Below, one piece after another: positions 1 through 9,253 of a DNA stretch of 64,000 nucleotides. Made by a program: the position numbers and the translations under genes. Position 1 is the stretch's first letter; each line of letters begins with the position of its first letter. The notes beneath the pieces were generated by a model, which worked only from the letters and a program-made list of their open reading frames with translations, was not told the DNA's origin and searched no databases. The DNA is from an uncultured Alphaproteobacteria bacterium (GTDB taxonomy: Bacteria > Pseudomonadota > Alphaproteobacteria > GCA-2731375): the NCBI GenBank assembly GCA_951812805.1, contig CATOSZ010000002.1, positions 186,001 through 250,000 on the forward strand, read 5' to 3'.

Positions 1-1
1 G

Positions 2-2689
2 ACGGCCACGGGGCAGCTGGCGAGCGTGGACGGCCCGCGGACCGATGTCGCCGACGTGACGACCTATGCCTACGACGGTGCCGGCAATTTGACCACGATT
101 ACGAATCCACTCGGCCATGTGACCAGCTTCGCCGGCCACGACGCGCGTGGCTTGCCGGCATCGGCGGTGGATCCGAACGGGGTGGTCACGGATTTCATCT
201 ACGACGCGCTCGGACGCCTGCTCAGCGCCACGGTGCAAGGGCCGGTTCCGGCGGTCACGACATACGTCTACGATGCCGAGGGTCAGTTGCTGCAACTGAC
301 GGATCCCCTGGGTGCGACGACGACGTTCACCTATGACGACGCGCGACGGTTGACGGCCATCGAGAACCATTTCGGCGAACGCATGAACTTCACCCTCGAC
401 GCCATGGGCAACCGGACCGAAAGTCGGGTGCTGGCCTCGGACGGGAGCGAGACCTGGGTTCGCACGGCCGCCTTCGACGCCCTCGGCCGGCTCACCAGCC
501 AGCTCGGCGGCGCGGGCCAGGCGGCGGGGTACGGCTACGACGCGCTCGGCAACCGGACGGAGACGACCAGTGCCGTGGGCGGCGTGAGCGCGCGGCTCCA
601 TGATGCCTTCAACCGGGTCGTGCAGATCACCGACGCCCTCGATCAGGTCACGCAGATCGGCTACGACAGTTCCGACAACCTGAGTTCCGTCGTCGATGCG
701 AACGGCGTGATCACGAGCTACGAATACAACGGATTTGGCGAACTGGTGGAAGAGGACAGCGCCGACGCGGGCAAGACGGTGCACGAGTATGACGAGGCCG
801 GCAATCTGGCGAAGACGACGGATCCCCGGGGCGTCAAGGCGAGCTATACCTACGATTCCCTGGGCCGGGTCATGGCGAAGACCTTCGCCGGCAAGCATTC
901 GGCGGAGAGCGTGACCTATGGCTACGACGATCAAACCGGTGGCAACTTCGGCCTCGGTCGGCTGACCGACATTTCCGACGCGAACTCGACGACGAGCTAC
1001 ATCTACGACGCCTACGGCAACCGGACGACGGAGACGCGGACCCTCGACGGGCTGACGACGACGACGGCGCATACCTATGACCTGGCGGGCAATATCGTCC
1101 GCACGACCTATCCCTCGGGCCGGATCGCCCACTTCACGCGCGACCCGCTCGGCCGTGTGGTGGCGGTGGACTGGCAGGCGGATGCGACCGCGCCCCTCGA
1201 AAGCGTGGTCTCCGCCGTCACCTACCGACCGTTCGGCCCGATTGGCGGCGCGGTCCTCGGCAACGGGGTGACGCTCTCGCGCGCGCATGACGGCGACTAC
1301 CGCCTGGTGGGTCTCCAGGCGACGACGACCGGCGGGACCATGCTCCAGGACCTGAGCCTGACGCTCGATGCCGCCGGCAGTGCCACGGCGATCTTCGACG
1401 CCCTGGACCCCGCGCGCGATCGGAGCCACGGCTTCGATCTGCTCGGGCAGTTGACGGCGGCGAGCGGCCCCTGGGGCACGGACGCCTATGCCTATGACGG
1501 CGTCGGCAACCGCCTGTCGCACGATCGCGACGGCACGGTCACGAGCTATGTCCACGGTGCGAACGACAATCGCCTGGAGGAGATCGCGACGCTTCTGGCG
1601 ACACGGGACTTGAACTATGACGCGGCTGGAAACCTGACCCGGGACCGGACCGGCAAGGGGGGTCAAGCGCCGCGTACGGAGTACGACTACAACGCGGCCG
1701 GGCGACTTGAAACCGCGACGGTACCGGACGGCAGCACGGCGGACTATGTCTACGACCCGCTCAGCCGGCAGATCCGGATCGAAACAGCGGCCGGCGTGAC
1801 GCGCCTTGCCTATGGCGCCGACGACGCCGTGCTCGAAGAAGCGGACGGCGCCGGCACGGTGAAACGGAGCTACATCCGGCTCGAGGGCCGGCCGCTGGCG
1901 GCGGTCGACGAGGACGGTGCGCTGTACTGGATACTGTCCGACCAGGTGGACCAGCCGGTGAAGCTGATCGACGGGTCCGGTGGGGTCGTCTGGGATCGCA
2001 TCGCCGATCCCTTCGGCCGCACGGTCGCGATGGTCACGGGGTTGGAGACGGACGAGCCGGCCCGTTTCCCCGGCCAGCGCCTGGATGCGCTGACCGGTCT
2101 GCACCAGAACTACCATCGCGACTACGATCCGGCGACCGGCCGCTACCTGCAGAGCGATCCGCTCGGCCTGATCGCCGGGCCCAGCCGCTACGGCTATGCG
2201 TTGCAGAACCCGGTCTATTTCACCGATCCGGACGGACGGATCGTGCCGCTCATCCTGGCCTGCGCCGCCAGTCCCGCCTGCGCCGTCGGCGGCGCCGTGA
2301 TCTCCGGCATCGCCGCGACGATCGCCGGCATCTTCGCGCTATCGCAGGACCCGTCCAACACCAACGACCTCCTCTCCAGCCTGACCGGCGCGGAGACACG
2401 CGACTGCCCGACGTGCCAGGACGACTTCCCAAATCATCTCGAATGCTGGAAACTCGACGACTATGACTATGAGTCGCGACAAGAGGCTGCGAACTCGTTC
2501 GGGGTATTCCCGAATCAGCTTGAGGGCCGGGGGCCGATCGACTCCGGGCCATGCTACGGCACCGCCGGTGCAGGCGAGCATTGGAATGTCAAATCTCGTG
2601 GCATGTTTCGAGGGTCAGTTACATCTTGTACATGCTGTGTTGATGATGCGGGGGGTGCTTATCTCGAAGACCGGTTTCGAGCACACTGA
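2..2689 (+). CDS. Rhs/YD-repeat polymorphic toxin, 5'-truncated by window edge
   Basis: The reading frame is open to the left edge, so this is the 3' part of a longer gene; the GTG at 26 is internal. About 690 residues are tandem YD repeats (YDGAGNL, YDALGRL, YDAAGNL), which in Rhs proteins form a beta-cocoon around the toxin. The RHS core follows at about nt 2055-2235 (PARFPGQRLDALTGL, YDPATGRYLQSDPLGLI, NPVYFTDPDG). After it comes a variable 150-residue tail: a hydrophobic Ala/Ile stretch, then a short Cys-rich segment (DCPTC, GEHWN, SCTCCVDD) that should be the toxin. Tail activity is not recognised. Four related small genes follow at once and are candidate immunity genes. Rhs identity is certain; target and secretion route are unknown. 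Confidence 0.93.
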   Translation, partial: TATGQLASVDGPRTDVADVTTYAYDGAGNLTTITNPLGHVTSFAGHDARGLPASAVDPNGVVTDFIYDALGRLLSATVQGPVPAVTTYVYDAEGQLLQLTDPLGATTTFTYDDARRLTAIENHFGERMNFTLDAMGNRTESRVLASDGSETWVRTAAFDALGRLTSQLGGAGQAAGYGYDALGNRTETTSAVGGVSARLHDAFNRVVQITDALDQVTQIGYDSSDNLSSVVDANGVITSYEYNGFGELVEEDSADAGKTVHEYDEAGNLAKTTDPRGVKASYTYDSLGRVMAKTFAGKHSAESVTYGYDDQTGGNFGLGRLTDISDANSTTSYIYDAYGNRTTETRTLDGLTTTTAHTYDLAGNIVRTTYPSGRIAHFTRDPLGRVVAVDWQADATAPLESVVSAVTYRPFGPIGGAVLGNGVTLSRAHDGDYRLVGLQATTTGGTMLQDLSLTLDAAGSATAIFDALDPARDRSHGFDLLGQLTAASGPWGTDAYAYDGVGNRLSHDRDGTVTSYVHGANDNRLEEIATLLATRDLNYDAAGNLTRDRTGKGGQAPRTEYDYNAAGRLETATVPDGSTADYVYDPLSRQIRIETAAGVTRLAYGADDAVLEEADGAGTVKRSYIRLEGRPLAAVDEDGALYWILSDQVDQPVKLIDGSGGVVWDRIADPFGRTVAMVTGLETDEPARFPGQRLDALTGLHQNYHRDYDPATGRYLQSDPLGLIAGPSRYGYALQNPVYFTDPDGRIVPLILACAASPACAVGGAVISGIAATIAGIFALSQDPSNTNDLLSSLTGAETRDCPTCQDDFPNHLECWKLDDYDYESRQEAANSFGVFPNQLEGRGPIDSGPCYGTAGAGEHWNVKSRGMFRGSVTSCTCCVDDAGGAYLEDRFRAH

Positions 2690-2690
2690 C

Positions 2691-3305
2691 ATGACAATAG
2701 ATACAAAGTCAGCCTATTTCCTCTCCTTGCTTACTATGCTGAGGTATCAGATTCAACACCTCACATCACCTGATTTTGAAATGCTATTCAATCGAAAGAA
2801 TCATGGTCTTTCGGCCCGAGAAATACGAGATATATACTATAACTTCTATTGTGATGGATTTATCGACCTGACATCAATCTCTACGGAAGAATCGATTTTG
2901 GACATTACCTCACCCGATGATATTCGGGACGAGTACTGTGTTGGATTGACTTCCAGGGGGGGGGCATCTTGGGAAGCGTACGCCAATCCGAACTGGTCAG
3001 AATTCACTAGAATATGGTATCAGTTTGACTCGATTAATCATTCTCAAGAGGCAACAGTTGAATGTGGAGATCAAGCGACGATTGAAGTCGGAATGAGGCA
3101 GATTTCTCTGGACTCTAGGATAGTCTTGGTAAAAGAGATTGAGGTCTTGAGGCCCTGGCATGCTACCTACTGGAAACAGCAACCCGTTGGATTTCGTACG
3201 GGTTTTGTGCTTGGAACTGAGGAAACTCTCCTGCCATCCTCAGCATTGAGCGCTGCGGAGGATCGGTGGAGGCGATCGATACGGATGGTCGAAAGCTGGA
3301 TTTGA
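2691..3305 (+). CDS. Putative Rhs immunity protein, paralog 1
   Basis: A 204-residue protein whose ATG lies one base after the Rhs stop codon, which suggests translational coupling. The same frame is open upstream inside the Rhs gene, but alignment with paralog 2 (MSINLKSAYF versus MTIDTKSAYF) fixes this start. No signal peptide or membrane segment is seen, so it is probably cytoplasmic. Features shared with the next three genes are FNRKNHGL near residue 33, YCVGLTSRGGASWEAY near 82, and a C-terminal ATYWKQQPVGFR block. The local base composition is clearly more AT-rich than the surrounding genome, as usual for exchangeable toxin-immunity cassettes. The immunity role is inferred from position and size; the Pfam family is not recognised. 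Confidence 0.8.
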   Translation: MTIDTKSAYFLSLLTMLRYQIQHLTSPDFEMLFNRKNHGLSAREIRDIYYNFYCDGFIDLTSISTEESILDITSPDDIRDEYCVGLTSRGGASWEAYANPNWSEFTRIWYQFDSINHSQEATVECGDQATIEVGMRQISLDSRIVLVKEIEVLRPWHATYWKQQPVGFRTGFVLGTEETLLPSSALSAAEDRWRRSIRMVESWI

Positions 3306-3396
3306 TGGCGAATAATTTCATCGGGGGCAGCAGGTATTCTTGGTGAAATCTGGCAAAGGAGTAGCTAATGACAAAGGTTATATAATATATTATGAT

Positions 3397-4014
3397 ATGA
3401 GCATAAACCTAAAATCAGCTTACTTTATATCCCTGATGGCGATGCTAAGATGCAGGGCTCGACTGTTTTTTTCACCGGACTTTGAAGGAATCTTCAATCG
3501 AAGACACCATGGCTTATTGATTGAAGAAGTGCGAAATATTGTGTTTAGGCTTTATAGAAACAATATGATCTCCGTTACTCTCTTCGACAGTGATGTGCCG
3601 CTATCGGACTTGGAATCACCTATGGACATACTTGACGAATACTCCGTCGGTTTGACCGACAGAGGGGCTGCAGCCTGGGAAGCATACAGTAAGCCGGATT
3701 GGTCGAAGTTTATCACCATATGGTATGAAGAAACTGAAGATCCAGATTATCAACGAGCCGTGATTGAATGTTCGGGTCGAGATGTCCTCGAATCTGGGCT
3801 GAATCAAGCCTCCGAGGACCCGAGAGTAAGACCGGTCGAAGACATCGAAACACTGCAACCCTTTCAGGCTACCTACTGGAAGCTACTTCCCATCGGATTT
3901 CGGGGCTGTTTCGTGGTTCAAACGAAGGAGACTTATCTGCCATCTACTGCCCTTTCATCCGCATACGACGAATGGAGTCTATCGATACGAATGGTCGAAA
4001 GCTGGGACTCGTGA
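3397..4014 (+). CDS. Putative Rhs immunity protein, paralog 2
   Basis: A 205-residue paralog of the preceding gene, co-linear along its whole length: MSINLKSAYFISLMAML, FNRRHHGL, LDEYSVGLTDRGAAAWEAY, and ATYWKLLPIGFRGCFV near the C-terminus. The ATG at 3397 is chosen because it aligns with the start of paralog 1; a TTG at 3340 would add 19 residues without similarity. The gap from paralog 1 is about 90 bases. It is AT-rich like its neighbours. The array may protect against several related toxin tails, or may record past toxin swaps at this locus. Function is inferred from context only. Confidence 0.75.
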   Translation: MSINLKSAYFISLMAMLRCRARLFFSPDFEGIFNRRHHGLLIEEVRNIVFRLYRNNMISVTLFDSDVPLSDLESPMDILDEYSVGLTDRGAAAWEAYSKPDWSKFITIWYEETEDPDYQRAVIECSGRDVLESGLNQASEDPRVRPVEDIETLQPFQATYWKLLPIGFRGCFVVQTKETYLPSTALSSAYDEWSLSIRMVESWDS

Positions 4015-4102
4015 CGAATAGCGCCAGCATGATCAGTAGCGGCGCCGAGTAGAGCCGACATAGGAAAAGCTGATTTGGAGGATTGTATGCAAGAGTTATG
4101 CC

Positions 4103-4720
4103 ATGACATCTGATCCGAAGTTGACCTATTTTCTATCCCTCATAGCAATGCCCAAGTACAAAAATGGGACACCTATTGTCGCTTGAATTCGAAATGGTAT
4201 TCAATCGAAAGAACCACGAACTATCCGCTGAAGAAGTTCGAGGCATATACTTTAAACTCTATCGTATAGGCATGGTCAATCTCACCTTATTCTCGAAAGA
4301 TGACCCAATATTGGGCATCGAGTCCCCATGGAAATGCTCGACGAATATTATGTTGGCTTGACGGCCAGCGGGGGCACGGCCTGGGAGGAATATTGTAAGC
4401 CAGACTGGTCAGAATTTGTCGATACATGGTTCAGGTGGACCGAAGAAACGGATTACCAAGATGCAGTAGTCGAATGTTCAAGCTGCGAGCTCCTTCAGGT
4501 CGTCCTAGATGCCGCATCTAAGGATCCGAGAGTAAGGTCGGTTGAAGAGATCGAAACTCTGCAGCTTTTTCAGGCAACCTACTGGAAGGAGATTCCCATC
4601 GGATTTCGCGGCTGTTTCGTGGTTCATAAAATGGAGACGTGGCTGCCGCCCACCGCACTTTCGACCGCAGATGATGAATGGAGGCGATCGATACGTGTGG
4701 AGAGCAACTGGGCGTCGTGA
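4103..4720 (+). pseudogene. Putative immunity paralog 3 with two compensating frameshifts
   Basis: Three consecutive reading-frame pieces together match paralogs 1 and 2 end to end. The first starts at ATG 4103 (MTSDPKLTYFLSLIAM) and meets a stop near 4186. Alignment with paralog 2 puts a +1 insertion at or near the A-run at about 4157-4161. The second frame carries LLSLEFEMVFNRKNHEL and IESP; a -1 deletion at about 4327-4331 (TCCCCATGG against TCACCTATGG) then restores the first frame, giving MEMLDEYYVGLTASGGTAWEEY and ATYWKEIPIGFRGCFV to the stop. With both lesions reversed the protein would be about 205 residues. Either the gene is decaying or two indel errors occurred in the assembly. Confidence 0.75.
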
Positions 4721-4855
4721 GACAATGCATTGGCTTGGCCCGGCTAGAAGGACTTTCACGCCGAACTTCGCCGGACTCCAGTCCATGATGTCGTTGTCGC
4801 CTGAATTGAAATTGCACGCCATGATCAGCCACGAAGCCTCGCCTGCTTTGTCATA
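4721..4855. other. Gap between immunity paralogs 3 and 4
   Basis: No plus-strand gene is supported here. On the minus strand, a frame reading leftward from about 4909 gives a protein-like stretch (YIQYYSAPYIQYDKAGEASW then LIMACNFNSGDNDIMDWSPA) that coincides with this gap. It could be a fragment of an inverted, lost gene or chance. No start, ribosome-binding site or family match supports calling it a gene. Confidence 0.3.
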
Positions 4856-5443
4856 TTGGATATAGGGAGCAGAATAATACTGGATATACTCAGCGATGCT
4901 GTCGTTCACGTTGGCGATCTTTCCCGGGGCGACATGAATGAATTTTTCAATCGTCCCACCCCTGGATTAATGGTACGGGAAGTCGCGGCAAAGCTGCATG
5001 AACTTCACGGGCAAGGTTACGTGGCTTACAGCCGCAATGGCTATGATTCCGGTATCCAGCCGGCGCCTCGAAACGCCAGCGATTTGGACAGGGGATTGTT
5101 TGTCATGTTGACGGGCCGTGGCGGCGAATTATGGGAGTCCATATTCCAACCGGATTGCTCGAAGGCCTATATAGATTGTTACGATATGCTCGATGAAGGC
5201 ACCGAAGTCGTCACGATACAGTGCGGGTCCAGGTCGATGCTAACGGACATGATGCCAGCGGCGCTGTCAGACGGCAATCTGCTATCGGTCTCGAATATGA
5301 CGTCGTTTCGACCATGGTACGCGACGTATTGGAAACCCATCAGGGTCGGTTATATGGTCGAGATGACATTCCGCGGATCAAGTCCAGGCCGGCTGTCCGG
5401 GCATTTGCAATCGATCGATTGGAAGCTGAAGCTCGACGGATGA
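4856..5443 (+). CDS. Putative immunity protein, divergent paralog 4
   Basis: A 195-residue protein, the most divergent array member. It keeps the shared pattern: a hydrophobic N-terminal helix (IILDILSDAVV), NEFFNRPTPGL aligning with MLFNRKNHGL, MLTGRGGELWE aligning with GLTSRGGASWE, and ATYWKPIRVGYMV aligning with ATYWKQQPVGFR. The start is uncertain: TTG 4856 is used because it gives the same N-terminal length as the paralogs and no ATG in frame does. Base composition rises towards the chromosomal average here. It may be an older member of the array. Immunity function is inferred. Confidence 0.65.
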   Translation: MDIGSRIILDILSDAVVHVGDLSRGDMNEFFNRPTPGLMVREVAAKLHELHGQGYVAYSRNGYDSGIQPAPRNASDLDRGLFVMLTGRGGELWESIFQPDCSKAYIDCYDMLDEGTEVVTIQCGSRSMLTDMMPAALSDGNLLSVSNMTSFRPWYATYWKPIRVGYMVEMTFRGSSPGRLSGHLQSIDWKLKLDG

Positions 5444-5673
5444 GGCTCCATCGATATCCCGACTTCCGCACCACAGACCCCTTCGAGCATCGCCGTTCGC
5501 CGAACGGGATGTGGTGCGGGTAACCCGACCTCTTGGTCGCATTGTGTCCGTGCCCGGGCAACATCGGCTGGACCCAGCCCGAGGCCCTCGTGCAGCAACC
5601 GGTCATAACCCTATGGCGCGTGGGGGCGAGATTGACGCATGACCCCACCGGCACCCGGGTGTACCCTCCTCCG

Positions 5674-6612
5674 ATGGAGATCACCCACGCCCGTTCCAAA
5701 CTGCTGCCGCCGGTCCTGGTCCGGGAGTTTTCGGCCCGCTCGGATGCTGCGGGCGCGCTGCGGCTCGCCATCCACCTGGCGCTGCTGATCGGCGCTGGCG
5801 TCCTGGTCTGGGCCAGCCTCGGCAGCTGGTGGTTGCTGCCTGCCATGACCGTCCAGGGCATCGTGCAGGTGGCGCTCTTTGCCGGCTTGCATGAATGCGT
5901 CCACCGCACGCCGTTCCGCAATCGCCGGGCGAACGATCTCACCGCCGCGGCGATCGGCCTCGTCGCGGTGTTGCCGGCCGGCTTCTTTCGCCGCTTTCAC
6001 TTCGCCCATCACCGCTTCACCCAGGATCCGGAGCGCGATCCCGAGGCGCCCACCGCCAAGCCGGAGAGCTGGGGACAGTACTTGCGTTACGTCTCCGCCT
6101 GGAACTATTGGCGCGACCGGATCGGTGAGTTGTTTCGCCACGCGGCCGGGCGGGTGTCGGCCGATTTCGTGCCGGCGGGGGAGCGCGCGGCGGTGGCGCG
6201 GGAAGCGCGCTGGCATCTCGCCGTCTATGCCCTGGTGGGGCTGGCGGTGGCGTTCGGGCGGCCGGAGCCGCTGGTATTCTGGCTCGGCCCCGCCCTGTTG
6301 GGACAACCCTTCCTGCGCCTCTATCTGCTAGCGGAACATACCGGCTGCCCGCTCGGGCCCGACATGCTGGCCAACACCCGGACCACCTTCACCCTCTGGC
6401 CGGTGCGGCTGTTGATGTGGAACATGCCCTATCACGTCGAGCATCACGTCTACCCCGCCGTGCCCTTCCATGCGCTGCCCCGCCTGCACCGGGCGATGGC
6501 CGACCGGCTGCTGGAGACGGCGCCCGGCTATATGGCCTTTCATCGCCGCTACCAGGCGGCGCTGGGGGCCGGGACCGGCGCCCGCTTTGTCCGATCGGAG
6601 ATCCAGGCATGA
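5674..6612 (+). CDS. Membrane fatty acid desaturase family protein
   Basis: A 312-residue integral membrane di-iron desaturase/hydroxylase. The three histidine boxes are present: HECVH after the first membrane pair, HFAHH about 35 residues on, and HVEHH near the C-terminus; hydrophobic helices separate them. ATG 5674 is the first convincing start; the frame is open further upstream but that part is low-complexity. The 230-base stretch 5444-5673 before it holds nothing recognisable. The stop overlaps the start of the urocanase gene (ATGA), so the two are probably one transcript. The substrate may be an acyl chain, but relatives act on sterols, carotenoids and amines, so it stays open. Confidence 0.85.
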   Translation: MEITHARSKLLPPVLVREFSARSDAAGALRLAIHLALLIGAGVLVWASLGSWWLLPAMTVQGIVQVALFAGLHECVHRTPFRNRRANDLTAAAIGLVAVLPAGFFRRFHFAHHRFTQDPERDPEAPTAKPESWGQYLRYVSAWNYWRDRIGELFRHAAGRVSADFVPAGERAAVAREARWHLAVYALVGLAVAFGRPEPLVFWLGPALLGQPFLRLYLLAEHTGCPLGPDMLANTRTTFTLWPVRLLMWNMPYHVEHHVYPAVPFHALPRLHRAMADRLLETAPGYMAFHRRYQAALGAGTGARFVRSEIQA

Positions 6613-8294
6613 CCGCGAGCCCCCATCCCGACAACAGCCGCCTCGACAACAGCCGCCGCATTCGTGCCGCGCGGGGCTCGACCCTGACGGCGCGCAACTG
6701 GCAGAGCGAGGCACCGCTTCGCATGCTGATGAACAATCTCGACGCCGAGGTCGCGGAACGGCCGGAGGAGCTGGTGGTCTACGGCGGCATCGGACGGGCG
6801 GCGCGCGATTGGGCGTGCTATGACCGCATCGTCCAGTGCCTGACCGAGCTCGCCGCGGACGAGACCTTGCTGGTGCAGTCGGGCAAGCCGGTCGGCGTCT
6901 TCCGCACCCACGCCGACGCGCCCCGCGTGCTGATCGCCAACTCCAACCTGGTCGGCGAATGGTCGACCTGGGAACATTTCCACGAGCTCGACCGCGCCGG
7001 CCTCATGATGTACGGGCAGATGACGGCGGGTTCCTGGATCTACATCGGCAGCCAGGGGATCATCCAGGGCACCTACGAAACCTTCGTCGAGGCGGGCCGC
7101 CAGCATTACGGCGGCGACCTCGCGGGCCGCTGGATCCTGACCGGCGGCCTCGGCGGCATGGGCGGGGCGCAGCCGCTCGCCGCGACCATGGCCGGCGCCT
7201 CGATCCTCTGCGTCGAATGCCGGGCCGAGCGGATCGAACGGCGGATCGCCAGCGGCTATCTAGACCGCTGGACCGCCGACCTGGACGAGGCGCTTCGCTG
7301 GATCGAGGCGGCCGGCACGGCCAGGGAGGCCGTCTCCATCGGCCTGCTCGGCAACGCGGCCGAGGTCTTTCCCGACCTGGTGGCGCGCGGCATCCGTCCC
7401 GACATCGTCACCGACCAGACCTCGGCGCACGATCCCCTGAACGGCTACCTACCGGCCGGCTGGAGTGTGGCGGAATGGGAGGAACGGCGCGATAACGCCC
7501 CGCAGGCGGTGATCGAGGCGGCCAAGCAATCGATGGCGACGCAGGTCCGGGCCATGCTGGCGTTCCACCGGGCCGGCGTGCCGACCCTCGACTACGGCAA
7601 CAACATCCGCCAGTTCGCCAAGGAGACCGGCGTTGCCGACGCTTTCGACTTTCCGGGCTTCGTGCCGGCCTACATCCGGCCGATGTTCTGCCGGGGCCGC
7701 GGTCCGTTCCGCTGGGCGGCCCTCTCGGGCGAGGCCTCCGACATCTACAAGACCGACGGCGTGGTGAAGGCCCTGGTGGACGACCTCCACCTGCATCACT
7801 GGCTCGACATGGCGCGGGAGAAGATCCAGTTCCAGGGCCTGCCCTCGCGGATCTGCTGGCTGGGCCTCGGCGAACGGGCCCGCGTCGGCCTCGCCTTCAA
7901 TCGCATGGTTGCGGCGGGCGAGCTGAAGGCGCCGGTGGTGATCGGCCGCGACCATCTCGATTCCGGCTCCGTCGCCAGTCCCAACCGGGAAACCGAGGCC
8001 ATGCGCGACGGCTCCGACGCGGTGGCCGACTGGCCCCTGCTGAACGCCCTGCTGAACTGCGCCAGCGGTGCCACCTGGGTATCCCTACATCACGGCGGTG
8101 GCGTCGGCATCGGCTATTCGCAGCACGCCGGCATGGTCATCGTCTGCGACGGCAGCGAGGCGGCCGAGCGGCGGCTGCAGCGCGTGCTGCACAACGACCC
8201 GGCGACCGGCGTCATGCGCCATGCCGACGCGGGCTACGACGAGGCGATCCTCTGCGCTCGCGAGCACGACCTGAACCTGCCGATGATCGGCTGA
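6609..8294 (+). CDS. hutU: Urocanate hydratase family protein
   Basis: A 561-residue protein with the full urocanase architecture: [15 protein letters not shown] near the N-terminus, [24 protein letters not shown], the NAD-binding [15 protein letters not shown], then [20 protein letters not shown] and [15 protein letters not shown] at the C-terminus. Canonical urocanase uses tightly bound NAD+ to hydrate urocanate to imidazolonepropionate in histidine breakdown. No hutH, hutI, hutG or hutC is nearby. It sits between a desaturase (4-base overlap) and a PhyH dioxygenase (14-base gap), which is unusual. It may be true HutU or a relative acting on a modified urocanate such as thiourocanate. The family is certain; the substrate is not. 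Confidence 0.9.
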   Translation: MTASPHPDNSRLDNSRRIRAARGSTLTARNWQSEAPLRMLMNNLDAEVAERPEELVVYGGIGRAARDWACYDRIVQCLTELAADETLLVQSGKPVGVFRTHADAPRVLIANSNLVGEWSTWEHFHELDRAGLMMYGQMTAGSWIYIGSQGIIQGTYETFVEAGRQHYGGDLAGRWILTGGLGGMGGAQPLAATMAGASILCVECRAERIERRIASGYLDRWTADLDEALRWIEAAGTAREAVSIGLLGNAAEVFPDLVARGIRPDIVTDQTSAHDPLNGYLPAGWSVAEWEERRDNAPQAVIEAAKQSMATQVRAMLAFHRAGVPTLDYGNNIRQFAKETGVADAFDFPGFVPAYIRPMFCRGRGPFRWAALSGEASDIYKTDGVVKALVDDLHLHHWLDMAREKIQFQGLPSRICWLGLGERARVGLAFNRMVAAGELKAPVVIGRDHLDSGSVASPNRETEAMRDGSDAVADWPLLNALLNCASGATWVSLHHGGGVGIGYSQHAGMVIVCDGSEAAERRLQRVLHNDPATGVMRHADAGYDEAILCAREHDLNLPMIG

Positions 8295-8308
8295 GGCGGG
8301 GGACGCAC

Positions 8309-9130
8309 ATGGCCCTGGAACACCTGCCGGCGAACGCCCCGCTCGACGCGATGACGGCCGTACTGGAGCGCGACGGCGCCGTGGTCGTCGACGATCTGCT
8401 GGCACCGGCGCTGAGGGACACTCTCAATCGCGAACTGGACGAGGTCGTCAGGGCAACCGCGCCCGGCGTCCGCCATCCGACGTTGCCGGCCATGGTCGAC
8501 TTCTTCGGTCGCGATACCATCCGCCTCGACGGCCTGCCGGCCAAGGCGGCGAGTTTCGCCGAGGTGATGCTGCTGCCCCGACTGCTCGATCTCGCCGATC
8601 ATTTCTTGTTGGGCAACTGCCTCGACTATCAGCTCAACACCGCCCAGCTGATCGAGATCGGTCCCGGCGAAAGCCCGCAGCGCCTGCATCGCGACGAGGA
8701 CGCCTGGGCCTACATGCCCCGCCCGGGCCCGGAATTGCAGATCGAGGTGATGTTCGCGCTTGGCGACTTCACGGCGGAGAACGGCGCTACCTGTGTCGTG
8801 CCCGGCAGCCATCGCTGGCCGCGCGAGCGCCAGCCGCAGCCGGGCGAGATCCTCCCGGCCGAGATGCGCGCGGGCTCCGCCCTGGTTTATCTCGGCTCTA
8901 CCCTGCACGGCGGTGGCGCCAACACCAGCCGCAACGCACGGCGGCGCGGCATGTTCGTCGGCTATGTCGTCGGTTGGCTCCGCCAGGAGGAGAACCTGTT
9001 CCTGAGCGTACCGCTGGAGGTCGCGCGAGGCCTGCCGGAACGGGCGCGCGAACTCCTCGGCTACAAGGCGCACCGGGCGCTGGGCGTGGTCGACGTCGGC
9101 AGCCCAATGGCGATGTTCGACAGCAAATAG
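8309..9130 (+). CDS. Phytanoyl-CoA dioxygenase (PhyH) family protein
   Basis: A 273-residue Fe(II)/2-oxoglutarate dioxygenase. The iron-binding HxD is seen in PQRLHRDEDAW; the distal His is in STLHGGGANTS, followed by the Arg-rich stretch that binds 2-oxoglutarate (RNARRRGMFVGYV). The ATG at 8309 follows the urocanase-like gene by 14 bases and is the third gene of that apparent operon. PhyH relatives hydroxylate small metabolites as well as acyl-CoAs; here the partner genes argue for a small amine or imidazole substrate, but this is inference. Length is normal for the bacterial family. Confidence 0.88.
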   Translation: MALEHLPANAPLDAMTAVLERDGAVVVDDLLAPALRDTLNRELDEVVRATAPGVRHPTLPAMVDFFGRDTIRLDGLPAKAASFAEVMLLPRLLDLADHFLLGNCLDYQLNTAQLIEIGPGESPQRLHRDEDAWAYMPRPGPELQIEVMFALGDFTAENGATCVVPGSHRWPRERQPQPGEILPAEMRAGSALVYLGSTLHGGGANTSRNARRRGMFVGYVVGWLRQEENLFLSVPLEVARGLPERARELLGYKAHRALGVVDVGSPMAMFDSK

Positions 9131-9253
9131 TCTTTGTTTCGCACAAGATCCCGCGCGGATTAAGCCTTCTTTAGGGCGGATTTGTTTCACTCGACCTTCG
9201 AGAAGGCCGAAGCGGGCCATTCGCCTGCATTGCCGTTGAACGGGGATAATCAC

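Noticed and set aside
2-2235. Regularly spaced repeats that could be mistaken for a CRISPR array or minisatellite
   Set aside because: The repeats are protein-level YD repeats in one open frame, with varied DNA sequence and no constant spacer length.
4103-4720. Programmed frameshifting in immunity paralog 3
   Set aside because: No convincing slippery heptamer with a downstream structure is seen at either site, and the two shifts cancel each other, which suits indels better than regulated recoding.
2691-5443. Genomic island with integrase and attachment sites at the AT-rich stretch
   Set aside because: No integrase, tRNA gene or flanking direct repeat was seen; the composition shift alone fits cassette exchange at an Rhs locus.
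6609-8294. A complete histidine utilisation operon
   Set aside because: Only the urocanase-like gene is present; its neighbours are a desaturase and a PhyH dioxygenase.
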